Source: Ceratotherium simum simum
Taxonomy: Eukaryota; Chordata; Mammalia; Perissodactyla; Rhinocerotidae
NCBI RefSeq assembly: GCF_000283155.1
Contig: NW_004454240.1
Location: 1,752,746-1,816,745, forward strand
Direction: 5' to 3'
DNA: 64,000 nt
The position numbers and the translations under genes were made by a program. Shown here in pieces: positions 23,378 through 34,904 of the stretch. The notes under the pieces are model-generated. The model saw only the letters and a program-made list of their open reading frames with translations. It was not told the DNA's origin and did no database searches. The first letter of the stretch is position 1, and each line of letters begins with the position of its first letter.

Positions 23378-23670
23378 TTTTGTGTGTGTGAGGAAGATCA
23401 GCCCTGAGCTAACATCCATGCCAATCCTCCTCTTTTTGCTGAGGAAGACCAGCTCTGAGCTAACATCTATTGCCAATCCTCCTCCTTTTTCCCCCCAAAG
23501 CCCCAGTAGATAGTTGTATGTCATAGGTGCACATCCTTCTAGTTGCTGTATGTGGGACGCTGCCTCAGCACAGCCGGAGAAGCGGTGGGTCAGTGCGTGC
23601 CTGGGATCCGAACCCGGGCCGCCAGTAGTGGAGCATGCGCACTTAACCGCTAAGCCATGGGGCCAGCCCC
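23378..23670 (-). mobile_element. ERE SINE, antisense, long type
   Basis: Poly(T)/TG tail, 'cctgagctaacatccatgcc', 'ccagtagatagttgtatgtcat', and a GGGGCCAGCCCC head. A perfect 13-bp duplication AAGAGACACATTT lies at 23365-23377 and 23671-23683. It lies about 30 bp from the oppositely oriented ERE at 23096-23345. Confidence 0.95.
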
Positions 23671-23798
23671 AAGAGACACATTTGAGGGTGGCAAATTTTC
23701 TTTCCCTTCAGTACACTCCATGATGTTTGCATAACAATGAAATCGCCTAACAACACATTTCTCAGAATGAGTCCCCGTCGTTAAGTGATGCGTGACTG

Positions 23799-24610
23799 TA
23801 CATACTCAATTTTTTTAATAGATATAGTGCTATTCAGGTTATCTGTTTCTTCTTGAGTGAGCTTTGATAGTTTGAGTCTTTCAAGGAATTTTTTTCATTG
23901 AAGATGTCAGATGTATCAGCAGAAAGTTGTATATAATATTCGCTTATTAACCTTTTAATATTTGTCAAAATCTGTAGTGATGTCAACTCTTGATATTGGT
24001 AATTTGTGTCTTCTCTCATTTTTTCCCTGATCAGTCTGGCTAGAGATTTATCAATTTTATTGATCATCCCAAGGAACCAGCTTTTGGTTTCATTGATTTT
24101 TCTATTTTTCATTGATTTTTGCTTTGATATTTATTATTTTTATTACTGTGCTTACTTTGGGTTTTATTTACTCTTGTTCTTAGACTTACTTAAGGTAGAA
24201 GATATCACTGATTTGAGACCTTTATTTTTCTTCTATAAGAATTTACTACTCTTAATTTTCCATGAAGTACCACTTGAGCAGCATCCCACACATTTTAAAT
24301 GTTATGTTTTCATTTTCATTCAGTTCAAAATACATTCAGATTTCCCTTTGGATTTTCTTATTTAGCCCATGGGTTATGTAGAAGTGTGTTATTCAGTTTC
24401 TAAATATTTGGGCATTTTTCCAAAGATATTTCTGTTATTGTTTTCTAATTTAATTTCATGTGGCCAAAGAATGTACTTCATATAATTTGAGTTTTTTGAA
24501 TTTACTGAGACTTGTGTTATAGCCAAGAATATAATCATAATCTATTTTCGTAAATGTTCAATGTGCACTTGAGAAGAAGTTGTGTTCTGCTGTTGTTGGA
24601 TGGATTTTTA
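23799..24610 (-). mobile_element. Antisense old L1 fragment a, right part
   Basis: It continues L1 ORF2 sequence ('tattcaggttatctgtttcttcttgag') exactly where the left part stopped at 22458. An open piece at 23834-24112 (minus) holds ORF2 linker text ([20 protein letters not shown]). Near 24610 the order jumps back to an RT-region segment, marking the join with another L1 copy. Confidence 0.75.
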
Positions 24611-26109
24611 AATATAAGGATAGCTGTAGATTTGTTGTAGATATTCTTTATCAAGTTGAGGAAGTGGCCCTTTATGCTCACATTTTTGAGAGTTTTTTTA
24701 AATCATGACTTGGTGTTGAGTTTTGTTAAATACTGTTTCTGTGTCAGTTGATATGATCATGTGATCTTTCTTCTTTAGTCTGTTAATATGGTGAATGGCA
24801 ATGATTATTTTTCAAATATTGAACCAGCCTTGCACTCTTGAAATAAACCTCACTGGTCGTTACTTCTTTGAATATATTGTTTATTTCTATTTGTTAATAT
24901 TTTGTTAAGGATCGTTGCATCTGTATTCATGAGGAATATTGGTGTATAGTTTTCTTATTTTGTACCACCCTTGTCTGACTTTGTTATCAGGGTAATACTG
25001 TCTTGATAAAATGAATTGGAAAGTGTTCACTCCTCTTCTATTTCTGGAAGATATTGTATAGAATTGGTGTTAATGCTTCTTTAAACATTTGGTAGAATTC
25101 TTCAGTGAAATTATTTTGGCCTGGAGCTTCTTTTTCAGGAGTTTTTAAATTATTAGTTCAATTTCCTTAATAGTTATAGTGTTATTAAAATTATCTATTT
25201 TATACTGGTGGGTTGTATAAGTTTTTTCCTTTTGGGGGAATTGGTCCATTTCATTTAACTCACTAAATTTCTGTATGTGGAATTGTTCCTAGTGTTCCCT
25301 TATTATCCTTTTGATGTATGCAGGATCTGTAATGATATCCCCTGTTCCAGTCCTAATATTGGTAATTTGAATCTGATCTCCTTTTTTATTTCTCAGTCTT
25401 GCTAGAGGTTTTTCAATTTTATACATATTTTTTCAAGAACCAGCTTCAGCTTTTTGTTCCATTGATTTTTTTCTATTATTTTTTCTGTTTTAATTTTATT
25501 GAGTTCTGCTCTTTATTATTTACTTCTTTCTCCTTGCTTTGGGTTTATTTTGCTCTTCCTTTTTTACTTTCTTGACAGTGGGAGCATAGCTTATAGATTT
25601 GAGACTTTTCTTCTTTTCCAATGTAAGCCTTTAATAACAGAAAATTTCCCTCTCCGCACTACTGTGACTGCATCCCACAAATTTTGGTATATTATGTTTT
25701 CATTTTAACTCAATTATCTTTCTGTTATTGATTTCTATTTGATCCGTGTTGTCAGAGAACACACTCTGTATGATTTCAATTCTTTTAAGTTTATTAAGGT
25801 TTGTTTCATGGCCCAGAATAGGGTCTATTTCTGTATATGTTCTGTGGACACTAGAAAAGATTGTGTATTCTGCTGCTGTTTGATGAATTCTTCTTTAAAT
25901 GTCAATTAGATACTGTTAGTTGATGAGTTCTTCAGTTGTTATGTATCTTAGCTCATTTTTGTCTGGTTCTATGAATTTTTGAAAGGGAGTGTTGAAGTCT
26001 CCAACTCTAATTGGGGATTTGTCTGTTTCTCCTTTTAGTTCTCATATTTTTCTTCTTATACTTTGCAGCTGTGTGTGTGTGTACACATCTAGTATTACTA
26101 TATCTTCTT
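24611..26109 (-). mobile_element. Antisense old L1 fragment b, left part
   Basis: It restarts in the RT/C-terminal region ('atcaagttgaggaagtggccc') and proceeds to the endonuclease-coding region ('gtgttgaagtctccaactc' near 25990). The L1 order then stops at 26109 and resumes at 31881, across a large insertion. The 16-bp ATTACTATATCTTCTT is present at both edges. Confidence 0.78.
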
Positions 26110-26114
26110 TTTTT

Positions 26115-28003
26115 AGTAATAATCATGGCTAAGATTTATTACAATGAAAGGATACAAAGCAAAATCAGTAAAAGTAAAGGTAAAAGGCACTTGGAACAGG
26201 CTCTGAAGGACACCAGGCACAAGTTTCCAAGAGTTCTCTCCCAGCGGAGTTGCACAGGACATGCTTTTTTCCTCTAGCAATGAGTGTGACAACATGTGTA
26301 AACTGTTTTTTATCAGGGAGTCTTTAAAGACTCAGTCCCCAAGGCTTTAAGTGGGGGCTGGTCGTGAAGGCACCCCTACGTAGCACATACCAAGATTCCA
26401 GACACCTAGAAGGGAAGTAGATGTTCATTATAAACCATATTGCCATATCGTTTGCCCAAAGGATGGCATAGCAAGCCATCCTTATTGCTAAGAGAAAGTT
26501 TTATATCAGTGTAGGGAACTGTTTACCAGCTAAGTGACCAGATGTCAGCCAAGGGCCAACTTTGCCAGCAGGCCTTTCTAAGAGTAGGCAATCTCAGGCC
26601 TGCTATGTGAACTCTTTTCTGCATGCTGTGTCATTTACTGATGTACATAGTTTTACCAAGACATAAAGGTACAACTGATGTATATACACTCTTAAGGCTG
26701 TAATTAGCATTTCCCAATCCTTTTTAATATGCTTATTTCAAGATCCTGTTATGTATTTATCTGTATTTTTATTTCATTACCTGAATTGCTTCTCTAGTTG
26801 TTTAGCCACAAAATCTTGTCTCTCAGTTGCTTTCTTTTCTTCTATTATTTTAGGTTTTTCTCCTTCATTCTGTTTTTTTCCTCCATCAATTATTTCTCCT
26901 TTCAATTGCATTTCAGTAAAATGCTCATTTTCCTTTACTGCTAATGGTTTATTCACATAGCCTGAAAGAAACAAAAAAAGTAAAGGGTCATCTGGTTTTC
27001 AGGAGGGGCTGCTGAGGGGGCTATTCCTTTCCCTCAGACCCATGATAGGTGAGGGCTCCAGGGAAAAGATGGAGAGGACATCATGCCCAGGTAAAAGATT
27101 CCGGAGAGCTCACACCAAGAAGCAAGGCCTGTGGACAGGGGCCTGGTCTGGAGAGAAAAGGGAAGGCTGCCAAAAGGGTGGGTGCATTAGAGGCAACAGA
27201 GAGAGCCTGGATTTGCTGCCAGGGTCAGAGCCTACACTGAGCTGTGAATGCCCTGAGCGGCCTGGCTGGGTGAGTGAAAGGGCTTAAAGAAATGTAGAAG
27301 GCTCAGGGCATCCCATCTGCATCACTCTCTGTAGATGGAGAGTTTGAGGTCACCCCAGTCTTCTCCTCATGCCTCAGTTGCAGAACAGTGCCTTGAAAGT
27401 GGTGTGATGGGGCTCAAATGCATGAAAAGGTAAAAGGCCACCAACATGAAATTCACCAAGAGGCTTTACTGAGAACCCAAAGCAAACACCAGAAAAACTG
27501 GTCATGCAAAACAGAGCTAAAGGCAAAAGGATTAAAATCAGGGAAATTTAGTTATATTGAATGATTTATTGATTGGCTGATTAATTGGTCAGAGCCAGAA
27601 TAATGTTTATTGAAAAACTCCTGGGGGAGAAGAGGTTAATTATACAGTGAACAGAGGGGAGAATTTAAGGAACAAGGTGAGGAGGAGCAGTCCAGGCCAA
27701 ACAGAGAAGATTGGTCTTTAAGGGGAGGATGACTGCCTCTTCCCTGAGAGTGAGAAGAGGAAAGGGGATTTAGCATTTCTAGGTTTGCTCCTGGGAGTCT
27801 GAAGATGTCTGTTCCAAAATATACTTTTATTATCTTTGAAATCAAAGTCCAAGACACTCTTGGGCTCGAAGGAGTTAGATTTAAGCAGGGGGTGAGATTG
27901 GAAAGATAATGCTGTCAACATGCAGCTGTCCTTTATCTTTTTATATATTTGGGCCCATTTGGTTTAGATTGGTCTCAAACTCTGTATAGTTGAATTGTGT
28001 TTT
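26115..28003 (-). other. Presumed 3'-transduced flank with LTR-like terminal segment
   Basis: This is non-L1 DNA between the L1 3' end and the terminal poly(A). On the minus strand its last 530 bp (26115-26650) end in AATAAATCTTAGCC, a pattern seen in old ERVL-type LTR ends. Further CAATAAAC and AGTAAAGCC signals (near 27608 and 27462) suggest another LTR-like segment at 27440-27960. The exon-like ORF at 26781-26961 lies between. I cannot name the LTR families. An alternative is that these pieces were independently inserted. Confidence 0.45.
26781..26961 (-). other. Exon-like open segment on the minus strand, no known product
   Basis: On the minus strand a long pyrimidine tract ending TTTGTTTCTTTCAG precedes 181 nt with no stop in one frame. 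The segment ends CAATTCAG|GTAATG, a good donor. It reads as two leading bases, 59 codons and two trailing bases. The peptide is charged and rich in Lys and Glu (for example KPKIIEEKKATERQDF). I do not recognise it and see no domain; it is likely helical or coiled. It does not look like L1 ORF1 or ORF2. It lies in the 1.9 kb presumed 3'-transduced flank of an antisense L1 and has the same transcriptional direction. It could be an exon of an antisense transcript, a relic carried from another locus, or chance. Confidence 0.35.
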
Positions 28004-29773
28004 TTTTTTCCCCAGCTTTATTGAGATATAATTGACATATAACACTGTATAAATTTAAGATGTACAAGGTCGTGATTTTATATATGTGTATATTACAAGA
28101 TGATTACCACAATAAGGTTAGTTAACATATCCATCACCTCACATATTTATATTTTTTTGTGGTGAAACTTTTTAATTTCTACTCTCTTAGCAACTTTCAA
28201 ATATACAATACAGTATTGTTAACTATAGCTACCATGGTGACTCATCCTTTTAATTTGTTCTTGAATTTGATTTGCTAATATTTTGTTGAGAAGGTTTGCA
28301 TCTATATTCATCAGGGATATTGGCCTGTAGTATTCTTTTCCTGTGGTATCCTTATCTGGCTTTGATATCCGGGTAATGCTCACCTCGTAAAATGAGTTTC
28401 AATGTGTTCTCTCCTCTTCAATTTTTTTGGAAGAGTTTGAGAAGGATTAGTATTAATTCTTTAAATGTTTGGTAGAATTCACTAGTGAAACCATTTGGTC
28501 CTGGGCTTTTCTGTGTTGGGAGGTTTTTGATTACTGTTTCAATCTCTTTACTTGTTATTGGTCTGTTCAGATTTTCTATTTCTTCATGATTCAGTCTTGG
28601 TAGGTTGCATGTTTCTAGAAATGTATCCATTTCTTCTAGGTTATCCAATTTGTTGGCATATAGTTGTTCATAGCAGTCTACTATGATCCATTGTATTTCG
28701 GTGGTATCAGATGTAATGTCATCTCTTTCATTTATAATTTTATTTATTTGGGTCCTTTTCCTTTTTTTTCGTGATTAGTCTAGCTAAAAGTTTGTCTATT
28801 TTGTTTACCTTTTCAAAGAACAACCTCTTTGGTTTTGTTCAACTTTTCTATTTTTTTCCTATTCTCCATTTCATTTATTTCTACTCTAATCTTTATTATT
28901 TCCTTTCTTCTACTAACTTTGGGCTTACTGTGTTCTTCCTTTTCAAGTTCCTCAACGTGTAAAGGTAGGTTGTTTATTTGAGATATTTCTTTTTTCTTGA
29001 TGTATGTGCTTATCACTATAAACTTCCTTCTTAGAACTGCTTTTGTACATCTCATAAGTTGTGATATGTTTTGTTTCCATTTTCATTTGTCTCAAGATAT
29101 TTTTTTATTTCCCTTTTGATTTCTCCTTTGATCCATTGGTTTTTAGGAGTGTGTTTGAAACCACGTATTTGTGAATTTTCCAGCTTTCCTCCTGTTATTG
29201 ATTTCTAGTTTCATTCATTGTACTTGGAAAAGATATTTGATATAATTTCTATCTTCTTGAATTTGCGAGATTTGTTTCTTGGCCTAAGATGTGATCTATC
29301 CTAGAAAATGTTCCATTTGCACTTGAGAAGAATGTGTATTCTACTGATGATGGATGGAATATTCTGTGTATATAGCTGTTAGGTCCATTTCCTCTGTATT
29401 GTTGTTCAAGCCCACTGTTTCCTTATTGGTTCTCTGGATGATCTATCCATTAGTGAGAGTGGGATATTGAAGTCCTCAACTACTATTATATTTGTATTGT
29501 ATTGTACTATTGTATTTAGACCATTTAAATTTAACTTAATTGTTGATATGTTAGGGCTTAAGCCTGCCATTAGTTCTGTTAGTATTTGCTTTATATATTT
29601 AGGTGATCTGATGTTGGGTGCATAAATTACAATTTTTATATCTTCTTGATGCATTGACCCCTTTATGATTATATAATCACCTTCTTTGTCTCTTTTGACC
29701 ATTTTTAACATAAAGTCTATTTTGTCTGAATGGAGTACAGCTACCTCTGCTTTCTTTTTGTTATCATTTGCTT

Positions 29774-30081
29774 TTTTTTGTGTGTGTGTGTGAGGAAGAT
29801 CAGCCCTGAGCTAACATCCATGCCAATCCTCCTCTTTTTGCTGAGGAAGACCGGCCCTGAGCTAACATCTATTGCCAATCCTCCTCCTTCTTTTCCCTTT
29901 TTCTCCCCAAAGCCCCAGTAGATAGTTGTATGTCATACTTGCACATCTTTCTAGTTGCTGTACGTGGGCCGCCACCTCAGCATGGCCGGACAAGCGGTGC
30001 GTCAGTGCACGCCAGGGATCCGAACCCGGGCTGCCAGTAGCGGAGCGCACACACTTAACCGCTAAGCCACGGGGCCGGCCA
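29774..30081 (-). mobile_element. ERE SINE, antisense, long type
   Basis: A (TG)n/T tail, two 'tgagctaacat' blocks, then the tRNA-like head ending GGGGCCGGCC. The duplication ATCATTTGCTT lies at 29763-29773 and 30082-30092. Confidence 0.95.
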
Positions 30082-30850
30082 ATCATTTGCTTTAAATATC
30101 TTTTTCCTTCCATTCACTCTTAGTCTATGTGTGTCCTTGCACTAAAGTGAGTCTCTTTTAGGCAGCATATCATTGGATCTTGTTTTTTTAATCTGTTCAG
30201 CCATTCTATGTCTTTTGATGGGTAATTTAATCCAATTACATTTAAAGTAATTATTGATAGGTAAGGACTTACTACTGCCATTTTGTTAATTGTTTTCTGA
30301 CTGTTTTGTAGATCCTTTGTTCCTTTCTTCCTCTCTTGCTGCTTTCTTTTGTGATTTGATGATATTTTTGTAGCAGTGTGCTTTGACTCCTTTATCATGG
30401 TCTTTTGTGTATCTACTACAGGTTTTCCTTTGTGGTTACAATGAGGTTTACATAAAGTAGCTTATATTTATAACATCCTATTTTAAGCTGATAACAACTT
30501 AACTTTCATAGCATACAGAAACTTTATAGTTTTACTTCTCCCTCCCTCATGTTTTAGGTTATTGATGTTACAATTTACATATTTTTATATTATGTATCCA
30601 ATAACAAATTATAGTTATGGTTATTTTTAATACATTTGTTTTTTAACTTTTAATTTAGTGTTGTAAGTGAATTACATACCACCATTACAATATTAGAGAA
30701 TCTGACTTTGACTATATATTTATCATTACCATTGAGTTTTATACATTCCTATGTTTTTGTGATGTTGATTAGCATCCTTTTATTTCTTCTTGAAAAATGC
30801 CCTTTAGCATTTCTTGTAATACAAGTCTTGTGGTAATGAACTCCTTCAGC

Positions 30851-31060
30851 CTTTTTTTTTTTTAATTTTATTTATTTATTTTTCCCCCAAAGCCCCAGTA
30901 GATAGTTGTATGTCATAGCTGCACATCCTTCTAGTTGCTGTATGTGGGACACGGCCTCAGCATGGCCAGAGAAGCGGTGCGTCGGTGCGCGCCCGGGATC
31001 CGAACCCGGGCCGCCAGCAGCAGAGCGCACGCACTTAACCGCTAAGCCACGGGGCCGGCC
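30851..31060 (-). mobile_element. ERE SINE, antisense, short type
   Basis: A 210 bp copy with 'ttatttatttatttttcccccaaag' tail, 'gttgtatgtcatagctgcac', and an intact GGGCCGCCAGCAGC...GGGGCCGGCC head. The duplication CCTTCAGC lies at 30843-30850 and 31061-31068. It lacks the two 'gagctaacat' blocks of the long type. Confidence 0.95.
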
Positions 31061-31880
31061 CCTTCAGCTTTTGTTTGTTTGGGAAAGTCTTTAACTCTCC
31101 TTTATTTCTGAAGAACAGCTTTGCTGGATAGAGTATTCTTGGTTGATAGTTTTTTCTTTCAATGTTTTGAATATATCATCTCATTATCTCCTGGCCTGCA
31201 AAGTTTCTGTTGAGGAATCTGCTGATAGTCTTATTATTCTTTGTTCTTTTTGCTCCTCTGGATAATTTCATAAAACCAACTTGTGGTTCACAGCTTACTG
31301 ACTGGTGACCCAAATCAACCAGAAATGCCTGCTGAGCTCCCCAGCCAGGTGGGGCCACCAGCTCAGCTCTGCAAATGGGCAGAACCACTGGCATGGATGT
31401 CCATTCAGGTGCAGCTGCAAAGAGGAATGCAGTCTGCCAGATCTGAGCGCTCATTATTGTAGCCCCACTCCCCCTTCTCCATTCCTTTCTGATTCTCAGG
31501 GGTCAGCCCCTCAGATTTCCACAGTGATCCCCATGAGGCAAGACCCAATAGACCCCCTGCAATGCTTGAGGAAGCTGGATGTCCACTTTGGGCCCTTTCT
31601 GCCACTTGAGAAGCTGTATACCCAGGGGGTCCCTCTCAGTGTGGCACCATGCTGGCCTGGGGGAGGGATGATGCAGTCAGAGTGTATCTGCTCCTCTTAC
31701 CCTTCTAATGTGATCCTTCTCGATCTCTGTGATCCTGGGGGGTGCTTCAGCCTTACTCTCGGGTCCTTGGGTTTTCACAATGGTGACTTGTCTATGTATA
31801 ATTGCTAGTTGGTCTTCTTCTAAGGGGGACTGAAGTTGGGAATGACTTACGTTGCCATCTTGATGACATTACTCCTCAGC

Positions 31881-32265
31881 ATTACTATATCTTCTTGGTG
31901 GATTGGCCTTTTTATCATTATGTAACATCCCTCTCTTTCCTTGATTGTTTTCTTTGCTCTGCAGACTACTTCATCCAATATTAATATTGCCACTCCTGCT
32001 TTCTTTTGATTAAGGTTTGCATGATATATATATTTTTCCAATCTTTTGTTTTCAACCCTCCTATATTAGCTTATTTGAAGTAGGTAGGTTTCTTGTACAC
32101 ACCTTATGGGTAGGGCATGTTTTTTTTCATTCACTCTGCTAATCTCTTCCTTTAAATTGGTGTATTTAGACTATTTAGATTTAATTTAATTACTGATATG
32201 TTAGGGCTTAAGTCTGCCGTTTAATTTTTTTGTTTTCTGCTTGTTGCCTCTGCTTTTTTTTTATA
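31881..32265 (-). mobile_element. Antisense old L1 fragment b, right part
   Basis: It resumes the endonuclease-region order ('cttcttggtggattggcc', 'attaatattgccactcctgctttctt') that was cut at 26109. It runs to the inter-ORF region ('atgttagggcttaagtctgcc'). Confidence 0.75.
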
Positions 32266-34465
32266 GAATTAATTTTTTAGAACATTTTATTATTTATAGA
32301 AAAATTTAGAAGATAGTACAGAGTGTTTCCATATAGCCTGTATCCAGTTTCCCCTATCATTGCCATCTTATGTTACAATGGTACATTTGTTGTAAGTAGT
32401 GAACCAATATTGGTACATTATTACTAAATAAAGTCCACAGTTTATTCACATATCCTTAGTTTTTACCTAATGTCAGGATCACATCCATGATACCACATTA
32501 CATTTAATTGTGGTGTCTCCTTAGGCTAGTCTTGGCTGTGATAGTTTCTCAAACTTTTTTAGGCTTTGGTGACCTTGACAGTCTTGAGGAGTGCTCATCA
32601 GGTATTTTTTTAGGATGCCTTTCTATTGGAATTTGTCTGATGTTTTTCTCATGATTAGACTAAGTTTATGAGTTTGGGGGAGGAAGATCACAGAAGTAAA
32701 GTACCATTTTCATCACATCATACCAAAGGTACATACTATCAACATGATTTATATCTGTTGATATTAACTTTGATTGTTTTGCTGAAGTAGTGTTTGTCAG
32801 GTGTCTCCAATGTAAAGTTATCTTGTTTTCCTCATTCCATACTGTACTCTTTGGAATTATGGAGTTATGCTCCCCTCCTTGAGGGCAGAGTATCTCCGTA
32901 AATTATTTGGAATTATTCTGCATGGGAAGATTTGTCTCTTCTCCCTAATTTATTAATTTATTCAATCATTTGTTTATATTAGTGTGGACTCATGGATATG
33001 TATTTTATACTTTGAGTTATAATCCAATACTACGTTATTTTGTTGCTCAAATTGTTCCATATTTGGCCATTGGAAACTTCTTTCAGTTGGCTCCTATGCC
33101 CCTTTGACATACCCCAATCAGTCTGGGTATTTTTTATCAATTCTTTACTTTCTGGCACTATGAGATACTCCAGATTCATCTTATACATTTCCTACCCCAG
33201 TCCTAGAATCAACTGTTTCTCTTAGGATCCGTGGTTTATTTCATTGGAGAATCATATTAGAAATATGATTTATATATTTATATATAGCACTTAAGATCTG
33301 GGTGCTAGCTGTGTTTGTTGCTACTGGAATGTCATTTCTTTTAGGCCTTCTCAGTTGACAGAACAAAGAAATATAACTGTGTATACTAATCCATGGATAT
33401 AGACATATCTATAAATATTTTTATATGTAACCCTCTGTGTCTATAGTAAGCTAAATATGAGTTCTTACTGGTGTTTCAAACTCTAATCCATTACCACATA
33501 GATCATTCTAGCCTTACTTGCAGATAATGCTTGCTTATCTGTTCCCAACCCAGCAATGAGGAACCTGGCTCCCACCATCCACTATCCATTTACTTAATTG
33601 TTCAGTTCCAATATACATCTATAGCAGTATCAGAATTGTTAACCTGTACCCCCATGGGAAACAACTTTATCAACTAAAATACAGTATTTTTGCGCATTTC
33701 CTTGTGCCTTTAGTCTTACAGACTGCTCATTTCCAAAGTTACTTAGGTCAGTACCTTTTCCCTCCGTCCCCTATAGTGAGGTTGTTTTATATATTTGTAC
33801 AGATCCATACATTTTTTAGATTCCCTTGTCACAGTCTGTTTTCCATCCTGGGATTCCCCAACCTCCTAAATTATAAATATATATATATATATATATTTTT
33901 TTAAACTTACATACATGAAAGTTCACTCATTGTGCTGTAGAGTTCTATGGGTTTTAACAAATGAATAATGACAGGTATCCACCATTACAGTATCATACAT
34001 AGTAGTTTAACTGCGCTAAAAATCCTCTGTGCTTCACCTATTTATCTTCTTGAATTGCTGGCCACCACTGATCTTTTCACTGTTTCTATTTTTTCATTAT
34101 CTCTTCTTTTTACTGTTGCTATAGCTTTGCCATTTCCAGAATATTATATAACTGGAATCATATAGTATGTGGCCTTTTCAGACTGGCTTATTTCACTTAG
34201 CAGTATGTATTTCAGGCTCCTCCATATCTTTTTGTGGCTTGATAGCTCATTTCCTTTTATTACTGAAAAATATTGTGGTACGTATTGAATGATGTACCAC
34301 GGTGTGTTTATCCATTCACCTATTGAAGAACATCTTGGTTGCTTCTAAATTTTAGTGATTATGAATAAAGTTGTTATAAACATTTGCATGTAGATTCTTG
34401 TGTAGACCTAAGTTTTCAAATCAACTGGGTAAATTTCTAGGAGTGAAATGACTCCTATAGGTAAG
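32266..34465 (-). mobile_element. Antisense old L1 with long 3'UTR
   Basis: A T-rich start at 32252-32300 leads into a 2 kb 3'UTR/ORF2 C-terminal stretch of L1M type ('cagtttcccctatcattgcc', 'aattatttggaattattctgcatggg', 'ggcttgatagctcatttc'). A (TA)n run sits at 33879-33896. No coding capacity remains. I could not find a convincing target-site duplication. Confidence 0.7.
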
Positions 34466-34904
34466 TTGTCATTTCTCTCTCAGTGCGTTCAAGATTTTTT
34501 TCTTTGTCTTTAGTTATCGGAAGTTTGACTGTGTCTTAGGGTGGATTCTCATTGGATTTATCCTGTTTGGGGTTTACTCAGCTTCTTGAATTTCTAGGTT
34601 TATCTTTTTTGCCAAATTTGTGAATTTTCAGGCATCATTTCTTTGAATACTTGTTCTGCCTTACCTTCTTTCTCCTTTCCCTCCAGGATTCTGATGACAC
34701 AAATGTTAAATTTTTTCTTATAGTCCCACAGGTCTCTGAGGCTCCATTCAGTTTTTTTTTTTTCAGTTTATTTTCTTTCTGTTGCTCAGATTGTGTAATT
34801 TTTATTCTATTTTCGTTTACAAGTTCACTGATTTTTTCCTCTCTCTTCTGCATTCCACTGTTGAGCCTATCTATTGCGTTATTTTCTAAATTTTGGTTAT
34901 TGTT

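Larger units (their letters stand above)
22589..23710 (-). mobile_element. Solo LTR, antisense, ERV1-like, carrying two EREs
   Basis: It begins TGCAGGGG and ends CTTTCCCTTCA, so both strands have TG...CA ends. It is flanked by a perfect 4-bp duplication GTAC (22585-22588 and 23711-23714), as expected of gammaretrovirus-like LTRs. On the minus strand a TATTTAAGG box (TATA-like, near 22767) and an ATTAAAC polyadenylation-type signal near 22690 appear in LTR order. No gag, pol or env is present, so it arose by LTR-LTR recombination. Without the EREs it is about 0.56 kb. Confidence 0.8.
22459..23798. mobile_element. DNA transposon (MITE) split by a solo LTR
   Basis: The left part (22459-22588) starts CACTATCATGCACTGCATAAC and the right part (23711-23798) ends GATGCGTGACTG, the expected inverted termini. 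The parts join in order once the LTR between them is removed. An intact relative in the opposite orientation lies at 48981-49190. I believe it is the MER53 family, but the name is from memory. It sits in L1 fragment a. Confidence 0.7.
26110..31880 (-). mobile_element. 5.8 kb L1-mediated insertion with 16-bp target-site duplication
   Basis: The insertion is bracketed by identical ATTACTATATCTTCTT at 26094-26109 and 31881-31896, and the host L1 reads on in order once it is removed. Reading the minus strand: an L1 5' end at 31880, 5'UTR, ORF1 and ORF2 remnants, an L1 3' end at about 28004, then 1.9 kb of non-L1 DNA, an AATAAA signal (complement of 26135-26140), about 20 nt, and an A-run at 26114-26108. 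This is the structure of L1 with 3' transduction. Two EREs were added later. Confidence 0.7.
28004..31880 (-). mobile_element. Antisense L1 body of the 5.8 kb insertion
   Basis: A 3'UTR (28004-28232) joins directly to RT-region ORF2 near 28235, showing an internal deletion of the ORF2 C-terminus. Open pieces include 28418-28648 ([20 protein letters not shown], the conserved RT 'KSPGPDGFT' region) and 29406-29711 (YAPNIRSPKYIKQIL, endonuclease). The 5'UTR runs 31245-31880 and its 5' end carries GCCATCTT on + (31854-31861), that is AAGATGGC. Inactive. Confidence 0.75.

Noticed and set aside
27042..27287. 81-codon + strand frame in GC-richer DNA
   Set aside because: No domain, no splice pair and no homology that I recognise; an overlapping frame is open too.
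31305..31808. 167-codon open frame on +
   Set aside because: Antisense of the 5'UTR of the L1 inserted at 26110-31880; no homology to a host gene.
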